This document shows positions 12,664-21,453 of a DNA stretch of 23,976 bases, in pieces. The position numbers were made by a program, and so were the translations under genes. Source of the DNA: an uncultured Prevotellaceae bacterium. GTDB lineage: Bacteria; Bacteroidota; Bacteroidia; Bacteroidales; Bacteroidaceae. Below the pieces are notes generated by a model. It did no database searches. It worked only from the letters and a program-made list of their open reading frames with translations, and was not told the DNA's origin. Numbering within the stretch: position 1 is the stretch's first letter; every line of letters begins with the position of its first letter. The stretch covers positions 1 to 23,976 of the forward strand of contig CAMJIA010000022.1 of NCBI GenBank assembly GCA_946405695.1, in the 5' to 3' direction.

Positions 12664-14387
12664 GGAAAGCAGTAAACATATTATTACTGCTGTGCACAGT
12701 GGCTTTACAGTCCTATGCACAGGATGCAGATAGGAATCGTCGCTACGATGCCTTCTTTCTGGATGCTATCTGTCAGCAGGAGAAGGGTAATAACGATGCC
12801 GCTTTTGATTTGTTTCGTCACTGTCTGGAGATAGATTCCACACGTTCGGAGGCTTATTTCTATCTGTCACGTTATTATCTGGCACTGAAACAGAAGGAAA
12901 CGGCACTGCGCTACTCACAGAAAGCAGTAGAACTGGAACCTGACAACGAGACCTACCTGGAGACGCTGGCCAACCATTATCTTAATCAGGGGAAATACCC
13001 TGAAGCTACGGCCACGTTGGAGCGCCTGACGGAGAAAAACCGCTCACGCGAAGACATTATCGGTTTCTTGGTACAACTCTATGAACAGCAGGAAGACTAC
13101 GATAATGCCATTCGTACCCTAGGACGTCTGGAGACCATCGAAGGTAAGAGTGAGCGTTTGTCGTATGCCAAGAGCAATCTCTATTCACAGAAAGGTGACA
13201 AGAAGGCCGCTATTGCTGAGATGAAGAAGCTGGCTGACCAGTATCCTAACGACAACAATTACCGTTGCCTCTATGCTAACACGCTGTATGTCAACGGACA
13301 AAAGAAAAAGGCGGTGGCCATCTACGACAAGGTTTTGAAGGAAGAACCCAACAACCGCAATGCCCAGATGGCGCTGCTGGCCTACTATAACGACCAGAAG
13401 GACACGCTGAACGTAAACAGCATGATAGAGCGCGTACTCTTTAATAAGAACGCTACGACAGACGATCGTGTGGCGCTGATGCGTCAGGTGATAGGCGAAA
13501 GTGAACAGCATGGTGGAGACTCCACCCGTGTGCTGCAACTGTTCCACCGACTGCTCGACAGTCCGCAGGCCGATAGTGACCTGGCACTGTTCTGTGCGTC
13601 GTACATGAATTTGAAGAAGATGCCCAACGACAGTATCCGTCTGGTGCTGGAGAAGGTGTTGGAGATGCAGCCCGACCATGCAGCTGCCCGTCTGCAACTG
13701 GTGAGCTACGCCTGGCAGGCAGAGGACCGCGACCGTATCATCGAACTGTGTCGTGATGCTCGCCAGTATAATCCCGATGAAATGGCGTTCTATTACTATC
13801 AGGGTATTGCCTACTATCAGAAAGGACAACTTGACGATGCCCTCAACGCCTTCCAGAATGGTATCGGTGTCATCAATAATGACAGCGACCCGTCCATTGT
13901 CAGCGACTTCTACGCTGTGCTGGGTGATATCATGCACCAGAAGGGTATGGAAAAGGAGTCCATTGCCGCCTACGATTCCTGTCTGGTATGGAAGGACGAC
14001 AATATTGGCTGTCTGAACAACTATGCCTACCACCTCAGTGAGATGGGTATCCGTTTGGACGAGGCCGAGCAAATGTCGTATCGCACCATCAAGGCAGAGC
14101 CAAAGAACGCCACCTATCTGGATACCTATGCATGGGTTCTCTTCATGCAGAAGCGTTACGAGGAGTCCCGTAAATACATTGATCTGACATTGGAGAACGA
14201 CAGTAATACGTCGGCTGAGGTGTTGGAACATGCTGGTGATATTTACTATCATGTCGGTGAGAAGGAACGTGCCGTTGAATTCTGGCAAAAAGCCTTGGAG
14301 CGAGCCTCGGAGAATTCGGAGGCCAAGGACGACCGTCAACAGGTACTGATTAGAAAAATAAAACTAAAAAAATACGTCAAAGAATGA
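12660..14387 (+). CDS. Secreted or periplasmic tetratricopeptide-repeat protein
   Basis: 575 residues with a signal peptide ([20 protein letters not shown]). From about residue 28 almost the whole chain is TPR helices, for example [20 protein letters not shown] followed by [34 protein letters not shown], and near the C-terminus [20 protein letters not shown]. No catalytic domain is visible; a protein-binding scaffold in the envelope is likely. It overlaps dut (4 nt) and the DUF4292 gene (4 nt), so the operon is tightly coupled. The neighbours (lipoprotein, EnvC-like factor) suggest a role in envelope or cell-division processes, by inference. Confidence 0.85.
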   Translation: MRKAVNILLLLCTVALQSYAQDADRNRRYDAFFLDAICQQEKGNNDAAFDLFRHCLEIDSTRSEAYFYLSRYYLALKQKETALRYSQKAVELEPDNETYLETLANHYLNQGKYPEATATLERLTEKNRSREDIIGFLVQLYEQQEDYDNAIRTLGRLETIEGKSERLSYAKSNLYSQKGDKKAAIAEMKKLADQYPNDNNYRCLYANTLYVNGQKKKAVAIYDKVLKEEPNNRNAQMALLAYYNDQKDTLNVNSMIERVLFNKNATTDDRVALMRQVIGESEQHGGDSTRVLQLFHRLLDSPQADSDLALFCASYMNLKKMPNDSIRLVLEKVLEMQPDHAAARLQLVSYAWQAEDRDRIIELCRDARQYNPDEMAFYYYQGIAYYQKGQLDDALNAFQNGIGVINNDSDPSIVSDFYAVLGDIMHQKGMEKESIAAYDSCLVWKDDNIGCLNNYAYHLSEMGIRLDEAEQMSYRTIKAEPKNATYLDTYAWVLFMQKRYEESRKYIDLTLENDSNTSAEVLEHAGDIYYHVGEKERAVEFWQKALERASENSEAKDDRQQVLIRKIKLKKYVKE

Positions 14388-15268
14388 GAGCACAACGTTT
14401 TTTGAAGTTGACCGCACTGGTCGTTGCTGCTGTGATGGTTGCATCCTGCAGTAGCATTCGTAACCTGGGACACAAGTCGGGTAAGTCGCAAGATGAAGGA
14501 AAGAAAAAGACGGCCCTTCTGACCGACACGCTGAAGAGGGATGTTTTCCTGCAGCAGGTGACTGACAACGCACAAACTGCCCGTTTCATCACGTCGAAGG
14601 TGAAGTTTTCCGTGGAGGTGGGCAATCGCCAGATGACCCTGACTGGTAACCTGAAGATGAAGCGTGATGACGTCATCCGTCTGCAACTGATGGCCTTCGG
14701 TTTCGTAGAAGCCGGTCGTCTGGAGTTTACGCAGGAGTATGTGCTCATCGTTGACCGTATCAATAAACAGTACCTGAAGGTGCCCTATGCCCAGCTGGAG
14801 TTCTTCCGTCATAGCGGCATCGACTTCAATATGCTGCAATCTTTGTTCTGGAACGAGCTCTTCCAACCTGGAAAGTCGCGTCTGACGGATAGAAACCTGA
14901 AGAAGTTCACTACCGATACCGGTGTCGACAACGATGTTGTCATCTCTTATGAGAACGATGTACTGTCCTATCGTTGGCTCACAGAACGTGAGACGGCCCG
15001 TATCAAGATGGCTAACGTGCTCTATGCCAATCATCTTCGTGGCAACTACCAGCTCAACTGGGACTACGATGAATTCAAGGCCAGCAACCGTAAGATGTTC
15101 CCCATGAAGCATAAGGTGCAGTTTAATACACCTGACAAGGAGGTGAAGTTGGAAATGATACTTAACTATTTGGGTAATGACGAAGACTGGGAGCCCCGTA
15201 CGACGCTTTCCGGCAAGTATCGTCAGATGCCTGTCGACGAGATCCTGCGTCGTTTTATGTCACTCTAA
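14384..15268 (+). CDS. DUF4292 lipoprotein
   Basis: 294 residues. The N-terminus [22 protein letters not shown] is a lipoprotein signal with lipobox VASC, making C22 the lipidated residue. The body is mainly beta strands (FITSKVKFSVEVGNRQMTLT, GNLKMKRDDVIRLQLMAFGF, EYVLIVDRINKQYLKVPYAQ) as in DUF4292, a Bacteroidota family with a LolA/LolB-like fold (recognition from memory). A role in lipoprotein or lipid handling at the outer membrane is possible but unproven. The ATG overlaps the TPR gene stop by 4 nt, and the EnvC-like gene starts 9 nt after its stop. Confidence 0.82.
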   Translation: MRAQRFLKLTALVVAAVMVASCSSIRNLGHKSGKSQDEGKKKTALLTDTLKRDVFLQQVTDNAQTARFITSKVKFSVEVGNRQMTLTGNLKMKRDDVIRLQLMAFGFVEAGRLEFTQEYVLIVDRINKQYLKVPYAQLEFFRHSGIDFNMLQSLFWNELFQPGKSRLTDRNLKKFTTDTGVDNDVVISYENDVLSYRWLTERETARIKMANVLYANHLRGNYQLNWDYDEFKASNRKMFPMKHKVQFNTPDKEVKLEMILNYLGNDEDWEPRTTLSGKYRQMPVDEILRRFMSL

Positions 15269-15277
15269 ACCGATTCG

Positions 15278-16741
15278 ATGAAGCGAACAGCTATTATCCT
15301 TCTATTCCTCATGGCCTTTGCCGTGGCTCCGCAGGCACAACAGCGTCGTAAGTCTGCGACGAAGAAGACCGTTGTGACTAAAAAAACAAGCAAGACCAGT
15401 AAGACGGCGAAAAGTGGCAAGAGTAGTAAAGCCAAGCCAGCTACCGTACAGGACCTGGAGAAGCAGCGTAAACAGATTCAGCAACAGATTAAGGAGCAGG
15501 AGCGCCGTCTGGTGAATACCCAGCAGAATGTGAAGAAACGACTGCAGAACCTGATGATGCTGAATACGGAGATTGCCGGCAAGCGTCGTACCATCGATAC
15601 CATCCGGCATGACATCAGCAATCTGGAAGATGAAATCGAGATGCTGAGCCTACAGTTTGAAAAGCTGCAGAAAGAGCTGGAGGACTGCAAGGAGAAATAT
15701 GTCAAGTCGATGCGTTACATGCATCGCAACCGTTCGGCACAGAGTCAGATGATGTTTATCTTCAGTGCCGACAACCTGACGCAGATGTACCGTCGTCTGC
15801 GTTTCATGCGTGAATATGCTGCCTACCAGCATGTCCAGGGCGATGAGGTTAAAGCACAGCAGGAGGCTGTCAATAAGAAGTTCCAGGAGATTGCTCTAGC
15901 CAGAGAAAAAAAGACACAACTGTTGGCCAAGGGTGAGCGTGAACGTGTGGCACTGGAGGATAAGCAGAGCGAACAACAGCAGGTGGTAAATACTTTGCAG
16001 AAGGAGCAGAAGACTATCCAGAACATCATTGCTCAGCAGAAGAAGAAAGATGCGGCACTGAATGCACAGATTGACCGACTGATTGCTGAGGAGGTAGCCC
16101 GTCAGAAGGCCCGTGCTGAAGCGGAGGCTCGTCGTCGTGCTGAGGCTGCTGCCCGTGAACGTGAACTGGCTGAGGCCAGAGCCCGTGAGGAGAAAGCGCG
16201 TGCTGAAGCCAAGGCTGCTAAGGATAAGAAGTCTCGCGAGGAGGCTGAGCGTCGTGTTCGTGAGGCTGAAGAGAAACGCGTTGCCGCTCAGCGTAAGGCA
16301 GAGAGCATGCCGATGATTGCACCGTCAGAGGACACTCGCATCAGTGGTAACTTTGAGAGCAATCGTGGTCGCCTGCCCATGCCCATCACTGGTGCTTACC
16401 GTATCGTCAGTCATTTCGGACAATATAACGTCGAAGGACTTCGCAATGTGACGCTCGACAACAAGGGTATCAATATCAAGGGTGAGAATGGCGCACAGGC
16501 CCGTAGCATCTTCGATGGTGAGGTCAGCGGTGTCTTCAGCTTTGGTGGTACGATGGTTGTTATGGTACGTCACGGCAGTTATATCTCCGTGTACTGCAAC
16601 CTGGTCAGCGTCAATGTGCATCGTGGACAGCGTGTCAGCACACGTCAGGCCTTAGGTCGCGTGGGTACTGACAATATCCTGCAGTTCCAGTTGCGCAAGG
16701 AAACTACCAAACTCAATCCTGAGAGTTGGCTAGGACGGTGA
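15278..16741 (+). CDS. EnvC-like murein hydrolase activator with degenerate LytM domain
   Basis: 487 residues: signal peptide (1-20, ending PQAQ), a Lys/Ser/Thr-rich linker (22-54), a very long coiled coil (about 57-340, ending in Ala/Arg/Glu-rich repeats), and a C-terminal M23/LytM domain (about 365-487). The zinc ligands of active M23 peptidases are missing: NKGINI (395-400) replaces HxxxD-type HKGIDI, and LQFQLRK (468-474) replaces the HxH strand. This matches EnvC, which activates amidases that split septal peptidoglycan rather than cutting it itself; the ending NPESWLGR resembles E. coli EnvC (NPQPWLGR). It is the last gene of the dut operon and overlaps the convergent M20 gene by 29 bp. 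Confidence 0.88.
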   Translation: MKRTAIILLFLMAFAVAPQAQQRRKSATKKTVVTKKTSKTSKTAKSGKSSKAKPATVQDLEKQRKQIQQQIKEQERRLVNTQQNVKKRLQNLMMLNTEIAGKRRTIDTIRHDISNLEDEIEMLSLQFEKLQKELEDCKEKYVKSMRYMHRNRSAQSQMMFIFSADNLTQMYRRLRFMREYAAYQHVQGDEVKAQQEAVNKKFQEIALAREKKTQLLAKGERERVALEDKQSEQQQVVNTLQKEQKTIQNIIAQQKKKDAALNAQIDRLIAEEVARQKARAEAEARRRAEAAARERELAEARAREEKARAEAKAAKDKKSREEAERRVREAEEKRVAAQRKAESMPMIAPSEDTRISGNFESNRGRLPMPITGAYRIVSHFGQYNVEGLRNVTLDNKGINIKGENGAQARSIFDGEVSGVFSFGGTMVVMVRHGSYISVYCNLVSVNVHRGQRVSTRQALGRVGTDNILQFQLRKETTKLNPESWLGR

Positions 16742-17783
16742 TTAACTCTACATACGTTTCAATGGCCTTTTCAATCTCGCTGATACCGATGAATTCATCG
16801 GCACTATGACTGCGTGCACTGTCGCCAGGTCCCAGTTTAAAAGAGGGGAACGGCATCAGTGCCTGATCGCTCAGGGTGGGAGAGCCGAAAGGTACCATAC
16901 CCATCTCGATGCAGCGCTGCACCAGCGGATGCCCTACGGGGATATGCGAGGAGCGCAGACGGAATGAACGTGCCGTCAACTCACACTTCTTCATGTGTTT
17001 CTTCAAGTAGTCAAACAAGTATTCGTTCTGGTAGTGTTCATTGGGACGTACGTCGATAACAAAACGGCACTCGTCAGGTACTACGTTATGCTGTGTACCA
17101 CTGTTCAGTACGGTCACCGTCATCTTGGTGGGACCTAACAAGAGGCTCTTCTTACGGAACTGGTGGTCGCGCAGCCATACTAGGTCATCCAAGGCCTCAT
17201 AGATGGCGTTGACGCCTTCGTTGCGGGCGGCATGACCGCTCTTGCCGTGTGCTACACCGTCGATGACCATCAGTCCCCGCTCAGCTATGGCGGGTTGCAT
17301 ACCAGTAGGCTCACCGACAACGGCTACGTCAATCTTCGGCAGCTGGGATAGTGCCAATGAGAACCCATTAGCGCCACTCACTTCCTCCTCACATGACGCT
17401 AGATACACCAGGTTGTGCTTCGTGGTTTTCCCACGAAGAATACGGTACGCCTGTAGCATACTCACTAGTCCACCGCCACAGTCGTTGCTGCCTAGTCCAT
17501 ATAGCCGGTCACCCTCAATAGTTGGTGTAAAGGGGTCACGTGTCCAACTGCTAACAGGTTTCACCGTGTCGATGTGTGCGCAGAACAGAATAGTGGGTTT
17601 CTCTTCGTCCAGTTGTTCCTGAACGAGCAGGTTGTTGCCGATACGCTGACAAGGGAGTCCGCTTTTCTCGATGAAATCGGCCAAAATATTTGCTGCAGCC
17701 GTTTCGTCACGACTGATGGAAGGGGTGCTGATGAGCTGTTTCAACAGGTCAATAGCTTCGTTGGTATAGTCTTTGTAGTCCAT
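16713..17783 (-). CDS. argE: M20-family deacylase, ArgE-like (acetyl- or succinylornithine deacetylase)
   Basis: 356 residues. Co-catalytic metal-site residues of the M20 family are present: FCAHIDTV (H70, D72), GLGSNDCGGG (D101), SCEEEVSG (E133/E134 as catalytic base and ligand), VVGEPTG (E158) and SARSHSADEF (H326), plus the dimerisation-domain SGHAARNEGVNAI. The family removes acyl groups from ornithine in arginine synthesis or from succinyl-diaminopimelate; Bacteroidota use succinylated ornithine intermediates, so substrate choice is open. Its -7 element ends 8 nt before the ATG. No other arg gene is in the window. The last residues are encoded inside the end of the convergent EnvC-like gene. 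Confidence 0.82.
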   Translation of the reverse strand: MDYKDYTNEAIDLLKQLISTPSISRDETAAANILADFIEKSGLPCQRIGNNLLVQEQLDEEKPTILFCAHIDTVKPVSSWTRDPFTPTIEGDRLYGLGSNDCGGGLVSMLQAYRILRGKTTKHNLVYLASCEEEVSGANGFSLALSQLPKIDVAVVGEPTGMQPAIAERGLMVIDGVAHGKSGHAARNEGVNAIYEALDDLVWLRDHQFRKKSLLLGPTKMTVTVLNSGTQHNVVPDECRFVIDVRPNEHYQNEYLFDYLKKHMKKCELTARSFRLRSSHIPVGHPLVQRCIEMGMVPFGSPTLSDQALMPFPSFKLGPGDSARSHSADEFIGISEIEKAIETYVELITVLANSQD

Positions 17784-17791
17784 AATTGGTG

Positions 17792-17799
17792 CAAAGATA
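17792..17799 (-). promoter_or_regulatory. -7 element of the M20 gene
   Basis: On the minus strand TATCTTTG lies 8 nt before ATG 17783, followed by GCACC as in other promoters here. Confidence 0.65.
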
Positions 17800-17806
17800 A
17801 AAAATA

Positions 17807-17834
17807 ATTCTTAATTCTTAACTCTTAATTCTTA
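17807..17834. repeat. 7-bp ATTCTTA tandem repeats (4 units)
   Basis: attctta (17807-17813), attctta (17814-17820), actctta (17821-17827) and attctta (17828-17834), placed between the two divergent -7 elements at 17792-17799 and 17844-17851. Confidence 0.85.
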
Positions 17835-17843
17835 ACTTTTTTG

Positions 17844-17851
17844 TACCTTTG
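17844..17851 (+). promoter_or_regulatory. -7 element of the acyl-CoA synthetase operon
   Basis: TACCTTTG matches the consensus and is followed by GCACC; the ATG is at 17878. The upstream -33 position falls in the heptanucleotide repeats and has no clear TTTG. Confidence 0.7.
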
Positions 17852-17877
17852 CACCTAATTAATAAATATAGAGTGTT

Positions 17878-19686
17878 ATGCAGGCAAAATGTCACATGTC
17901 AGTGCTGGTGCACGAACAGGCGAAAAAGTATGGTGACCGTGAGATGCTGATTTATCAGGATTTCGGTGGTAAGGAGTGGAAGTCACTCAGTTGGAATCAG
18001 GTGTCGGCGACCGTCAAGCAGGTTAGCAATGCCTTGTTGAATCTGGGTGTGAAGGTACAGGAGAACATCGGTATCTTCTCACAGAACTCCGTGCAGTACA
18101 TTGAGTGTGACTTTGGTGCCTGGGGTATCCGTGCAGTCACCATTCCGTTCTATGCTACCTCGTCTGAACAGCAGATACAGTTCATGGTCAACGATGCCAA
18201 GATCCGTTTCCTGTTTGTTGGTGAACAAGAGCAGTACGACAAGGCACGTCGCATCTTCTCGTTGTGTCCTACCTTGGAGCGTATCATTGTCTTTGACCCG
18301 CTGGTGCATATTTCTACGCATGACCCTAACGCCATCTACTTTGCTGACTTCCTGAAGTTAGGCGAGAACCTGCCCCGTCAGACGGAAGTAGAGAAGTTGC
18401 AAGGCCAGGCCAACGACGACGATATTGCCAACATCCTCTATACCAGTGGTACGACGGGTGATTCCAAGGGTGTCATCCTCACGCATGGACAGTTCCATGC
18501 CGCTATGATTGCCAATGGCAAGTGTGTGCCAGTTAATGAGGATGACCGCATCATGAACTTCCTGCCCTATACCCATATCTTTGAGCGTGGTTGGGCCATC
18601 CTCTGCCTCTATGCAGGAGCAAGGATGATTGTCAACACTCATCCACAGGAGGTGCAGCAGTCTATGCGTGAGACGCATCCTACCTGTATGTCGGCCGTAC
18701 CCCGTTTCTGGGAGAAGGTCTATATGGGTGTGATGGACAAGATAGAGCATGCCAGCGCCATGCAGCGCGGTGTGTTCAAGCATGCGCTGTCGGTAGGTCG
18801 CCGTCATAATATCGAGTATCTCAGCCGTGGCAAGAAGCCGCCCATTCCCCTGCACTTGGAATACGAGATGATCAACCGTACCATCTTCTCGCTGGTACGC
18901 AAGGAGTTGGGATTGGAGAATGCCCACTTCTTCCCCACGGCAGGTGCTGCCGTGTCGGCCCATGTGGAAGAATTTGTCCATTCCATCGGCATCAACATGG
19001 TTGTTGGCTATGGTTTGACAGAGTCGTTGGCTACCGTGTCGTGCGACCACTTAGGTGATCCTTATACTGTTGGTTCTGTAGGTATCCCCATTGAGGGCAT
19101 CGATATCAAGATTAGTGATGAGGGCGAGATACTGCTCAAGGGTCCGACGATTACTGTCGGCTACTACAACCGTGAGGATCTCACCAAGCAGGCATTCACC
19201 GCTGATGGCTATTTCCGTACGGGTGATGTCGGTTATTTGAAGGATGGCGAACTGTTCCTGACGGAGCGTATCAAGGACCTCTTCAAGACCAGCAACGGTA
19301 AGTATATTGCTCCGCAGATGATTGAGTCGAAGCTGTTGGTAGACAAGTACATCGACCAGATATGCATCATCGCTGACCAGCGTAAGTTCGTGTCGGCACT
19401 CATCGTTCCCGTCTACTCGCTCTTGGAAGAGTATGCCCGTGCACACAACATCGCCTTCGACAATCGGGAACAGCTCTGTGCCGACCCACGCATCATTGAG
19501 ATGATGCACGAGCGTATCGACACGCTTCAGCAGCAGCTGGCACACTATGAGCAGGTGAAGCGCTTCACCCTGCTGCCTCACCATCTCTCCATGGAGAAGG
19601 GTGAGTTGACCAACACACTGAAGATCAAACGCCGTGTACTCAACGAGAACTACAAGGCTGAAATAGAAAAAATGTATCAAGAATAA
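17878..19686 (+). CDS. Long-chain acyl-CoA synthetase (AMP-forming)
   Basis: 602 residues. It belongs to the ANL adenylate-forming superfamily: fatty acid + ATP + CoA to acyl-CoA + AMP + PPi, for lipid synthesis or salvage of fatty acids. Motifs: the AMP-binding signature YTSGTTGDSKGV (188-199), NFLPYTHIFERGW, VGYGLTESLATVSCD, GYFRTGDVGYLKDG, and the C-terminal KGELTNTLKIKRR with the catalytic lysine region. The length and the long insertion before VGYGLTE fit long-chain (FadD15/ACSL-like) enzymes. Its TAA is directly followed by the ATG of prfB with no gap, so the two are likely cotranscribed. Confidence 0.9.
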   Translation: MQAKCHMSVLVHEQAKKYGDREMLIYQDFGGKEWKSLSWNQVSATVKQVSNALLNLGVKVQENIGIFSQNSVQYIECDFGAWGIRAVTIPFYATSSEQQIQFMVNDAKIRFLFVGEQEQYDKARRIFSLCPTLERIIVFDPLVHISTHDPNAIYFADFLKLGENLPRQTEVEKLQGQANDDDIANILYTSGTTGDSKGVILTHGQFHAAMIANGKCVPVNEDDRIMNFLPYTHIFERGWAILCLYAGARMIVNTHPQEVQQSMRETHPTCMSAVPRFWEKVYMGVMDKIEHASAMQRGVFKHALSVGRRHNIEYLSRGKKPPIPLHLEYEMINRTIFSLVRKELGLENAHFFPTAGAAVSAHVEEFVHSIGINMVVGYGLTESLATVSCDHLGDPYTVGSVGIPIEGIDIKISDEGEILLKGPTITVGYYNREDLTKQAFTADGYFRTGDVGYLKDGELFLTERIKDLFKTSNGKYIAPQMIESKLLVDKYIDQICIIADQRKFVSALIVPVYSLLEEYARAHNIAFDNREQLCADPRIIEMMHERIDTLQQQLAHYEQVKRFTLLPHHLSMEKGELTNTLKIKRRVLNENYKAEIEKMYQE

Positions 19687-20808
19687 ATGATTACTCAGGA
19701 TCAACTGAAAGACGTGCTTGACCGTGCGGACGCATTGTACAAGTACTTGAAGATAGACGAGAAGAAGATGGAGTACGAAGAGGAAGACCTTCGTACGCAG
19801 GCTCCCGATTTCTGGGAAGACCAGAAACGTGCTGAGGAGCAGATGAAGAAAGTCAAAGCCATCAAGAAGTGGCTCGACGGCTACCAGGACGTACGTACTG
19901 CTGCCGACGAGTTACAGTTGGCTTTCGACTTCTATAAGGAAGAGATGGTCACCGAGCAAGAGGTCGATGCCAACTACCAGAAAGCCATCGAGGCTATTGA
20001 GGCTTTGGAACTGAAGAATATGCTGCGCCAGCAGGAAGACCCCATGGAGTGTGTCTTGAAGATCAACTCTGGTGCGGGTGGTACTGAGGCACAGGACTGG
20101 GCACAGATGCTCATGCGTATGTACCAGCGCTGGGCTGAGGCTCATGGCTACAAGGTCAGCATCGCTAACCTGCAGGATGGTGATGAGGCAGGCATCAAGA
20201 GTGTCACCATGCAGATAGAAGGTGGCGAGTATGCCTATGGCTACCTGAAGAGCGAGAATGGTGTACACCGTCTGGTGCGTGTCAGTCCCTATAATGCCCA
20301 GGGCAAGCGTATGACCTCGTTTGCCTCAGTCTTCGTGACACCGCTTGTCGACGATACTATCGAGGTGTATGTTGACCCTGCCAAACTGTCGTGGGATACT
20401 TTCCGCAGCTCTGGTGCCGGTGGTCAGAACGTCAACAAGGTGGAGTCGGGTGTCCGTCTGCGCTATTGGTACACAGACCCTGATACTGGTGAAGAAGAGG
20501 AAATCCTCATCGAGAATACCGAGACGCGCGACCAGCCCAAGAACAAGGAACGTGCCATGGCCTTGCTGCGCTCACAACTCTACGACCGTGCCATGCAGAA
20601 GCGTCTGGAGGCTCAGGCTAAGATTGAGGCTGGCAAGAAGAAGATAGAGTGGGGCAGTCAGATTCGTTCCTACGTCTTCGATGACCGTCGTGTCAAGGAT
20701 CATCGTACCAACTACCAGACCTCCGATGTCGATGGCGTGATGAATGGTAAAATCGACGATTTCATCAAGGCTTACCTCATGGAGTTTCCTGTCAATGACG
20801 AACAATAA
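19687..20808 (+). CDS. prfB: Peptide chain release factor 2
   Basis: 373 residues. It recognises UGA and UAA stop codons and triggers release of the finished peptide. GGQ lies at 245-247 within RSSGAGGQNVNKVESGVRLR, and the codon-recognition loop reads SPYNAQGKR (200-208) where E. coli RF2 has SPF. NSGAGGTEAQDW (127-138) is typical of RF2. The frame is open from the first ATG with no internal TGA, so the autoregulatory +1 frameshift found in many bacterial prfB genes is absent. It begins directly after the acyl-CoA synthetase stop. Confidence 0.95.
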   Translation: MITQDQLKDVLDRADALYKYLKIDEKKMEYEEEDLRTQAPDFWEDQKRAEEQMKKVKAIKKWLDGYQDVRTAADELQLAFDFYKEEMVTEQEVDANYQKAIEAIEALELKNMLRQQEDPMECVLKINSGAGGTEAQDWAQMLMRMYQRWAEAHGYKVSIANLQDGDEAGIKSVTMQIEGGEYAYGYLKSENGVHRLVRVSPYNAQGKRMTSFASVFVTPLVDDTIEVYVDPAKLSWDTFRSSGAGGQNVNKVESGVRLRYWYTDPDTGEEEEILIENTETRDQPKNKERAMALLRSQLYDRAMQKRLEAQAKIEAGKKKIEWGSQIRSYVFDDRRVKDHRTNYQTSDVDGVMNGKIDDFIKAYLMEFPVNDEQ

Positions 20809-20829
20809 CCAAAATAAAACAATAATATT

Positions 20830-20976
20830 ATGTCCAACAAGAAAGTAAATGCAAAGCGCGAAGCTTACGCTAAGAAAGAAGAAGAAAAGGGAAAGAAAGT
20901 AGTAGCATGGATTTTCGGTTCACTCATCGTGTTAGCCGTTATCTACCTCATCTGGACCTTCTCAATGATGGCTTAA
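20830..20976 (+). CDS. 48-residue single-span membrane protein
   Basis: ATG 20830 opens a short frame ending TAA 20974-20976: a charged N-terminus (MSNKKVNAKREAYAKKEEEK), then a membrane helix at about residues 23-45 (VVAWIFGSLIVLAVIYLIWT), then FSMMA. Support: it fills the otherwise empty gap between prfB (21 nt upstream) and the CYTH gene; its stop overlaps the next ATG as TAATG; and its Lys/Glu start plus a clean hydrophobic helix is not a random composition. With Lys-rich residues outside, the N-terminus is probably cytoplasmic. The function is unknown. Confidence 0.75.
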   Translation: MSNKKVNAKREAYAKKEEEKGKKVVAWIFGSLIVLAVIYLIWTFSMMA

Positions 20977-21452
20977 TGGCGCTGGAGATTGAACGTAAGT
21001 TCCTCGTGCTTGACGACTCGTACAAGCACGAGGCTTTTTCAAAAAGCCACATCTGTCAGGGGTATATCTGTAGTGAGCGTGGTCGTACCGTGCGCATCCG
21101 CATCAGGGATGAGCATGCCTATGTGACCATCAAGGGCCCCTCGGTAGATGGTGGTCTGGCACGCTCTGAATTCGAATACGAGATACCTCTCGACGATGCT
21201 AGACAGTTGATGACGCTTTGTGAGCCTGGTCTGATAGACAAGATCCGCTGGCTCGTCAAGAGTGGTGATCACACCTTTGAAGTCGATGAATTCTTTGGCG
21301 ACAACGAAGGTCTTGTCATGGCCGAAGTCGAGCTGCAATCACCAGACGAGCAACCTATAATCCCCCATTTCATCGGGAAGGAAGTCACTGGTGACCGTCG
21401 CTACTATAATAGTCAGCTGCGCAGGAACCCCTATCGCCTTTGGAAAGAATAA
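20976..21452 (+). CDS. CYTH-domain protein (triphosphate tunnel metalloenzyme)
   Basis: 158 residues from ATG 20976, chosen because the CYTH signature starts at once: MALEIERKFLV contains ExExK (E4, E6, K8). A longer frame from 20907 would overlap the small membrane protein and adds no domain. Further charged strands of the tunnel are visible: GRTVRIRIRDEHAYVTIKGP, RSEFEYEIPL, TFEVDEFFGDNEGLVMAEVE. Family members hydrolyse inorganic triphosphate or related substrates with a divalent metal; the substrate is not known here. The start overlaps the preceding stop by one base (TAATG). Confidence 0.9.
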   Translation: MALEIERKFLVLDDSYKHEAFSKSHICQGYICSERGRTVRIRIRDEHAYVTIKGPSVDGGLARSEFEYEIPLDDARQLMTLCEPGLIDKIRWLVKSGDHTFEVDEFFGDNEGLVMAEVELQSPDEQPIIPHFIGKEVTGDRRYYNSQLRRNPYRLWKE

Positions 21453-21453
21453 C

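Noticed and set aside
13185..14339. Long minus-strand frame of 384 codons inside the TPR gene
   Set aside because: It is antisense to a clear TPR protein with signal peptide and lacks any recognisable domain; its Leu/Val/His/Gln-rich composition is typical of a shadow frame.
14336..15112. Minus-strand frame of 258 codons opposite the DUF4292 gene
   Set aside because: Shadow of the lipoprotein gene; no start signal, no domain.
18358..19704. Minus-strand frames opposite the acyl-CoA synthetase
   Set aside because: The plus strand has all adenylate-forming motifs; these frames have none.
19741..19765. Possible RF2 frameshift site (acttga word)
   Set aside because: The TGA is not in a usable frame, and the prfB frame is already open throughout.
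20907..20975. Longer start of the CYTH gene at 20907
   Set aside because: The extension lies in the small membrane-protein gene and precedes the conserved ExExK start; TAATG at 20974-20978 gives the better start.
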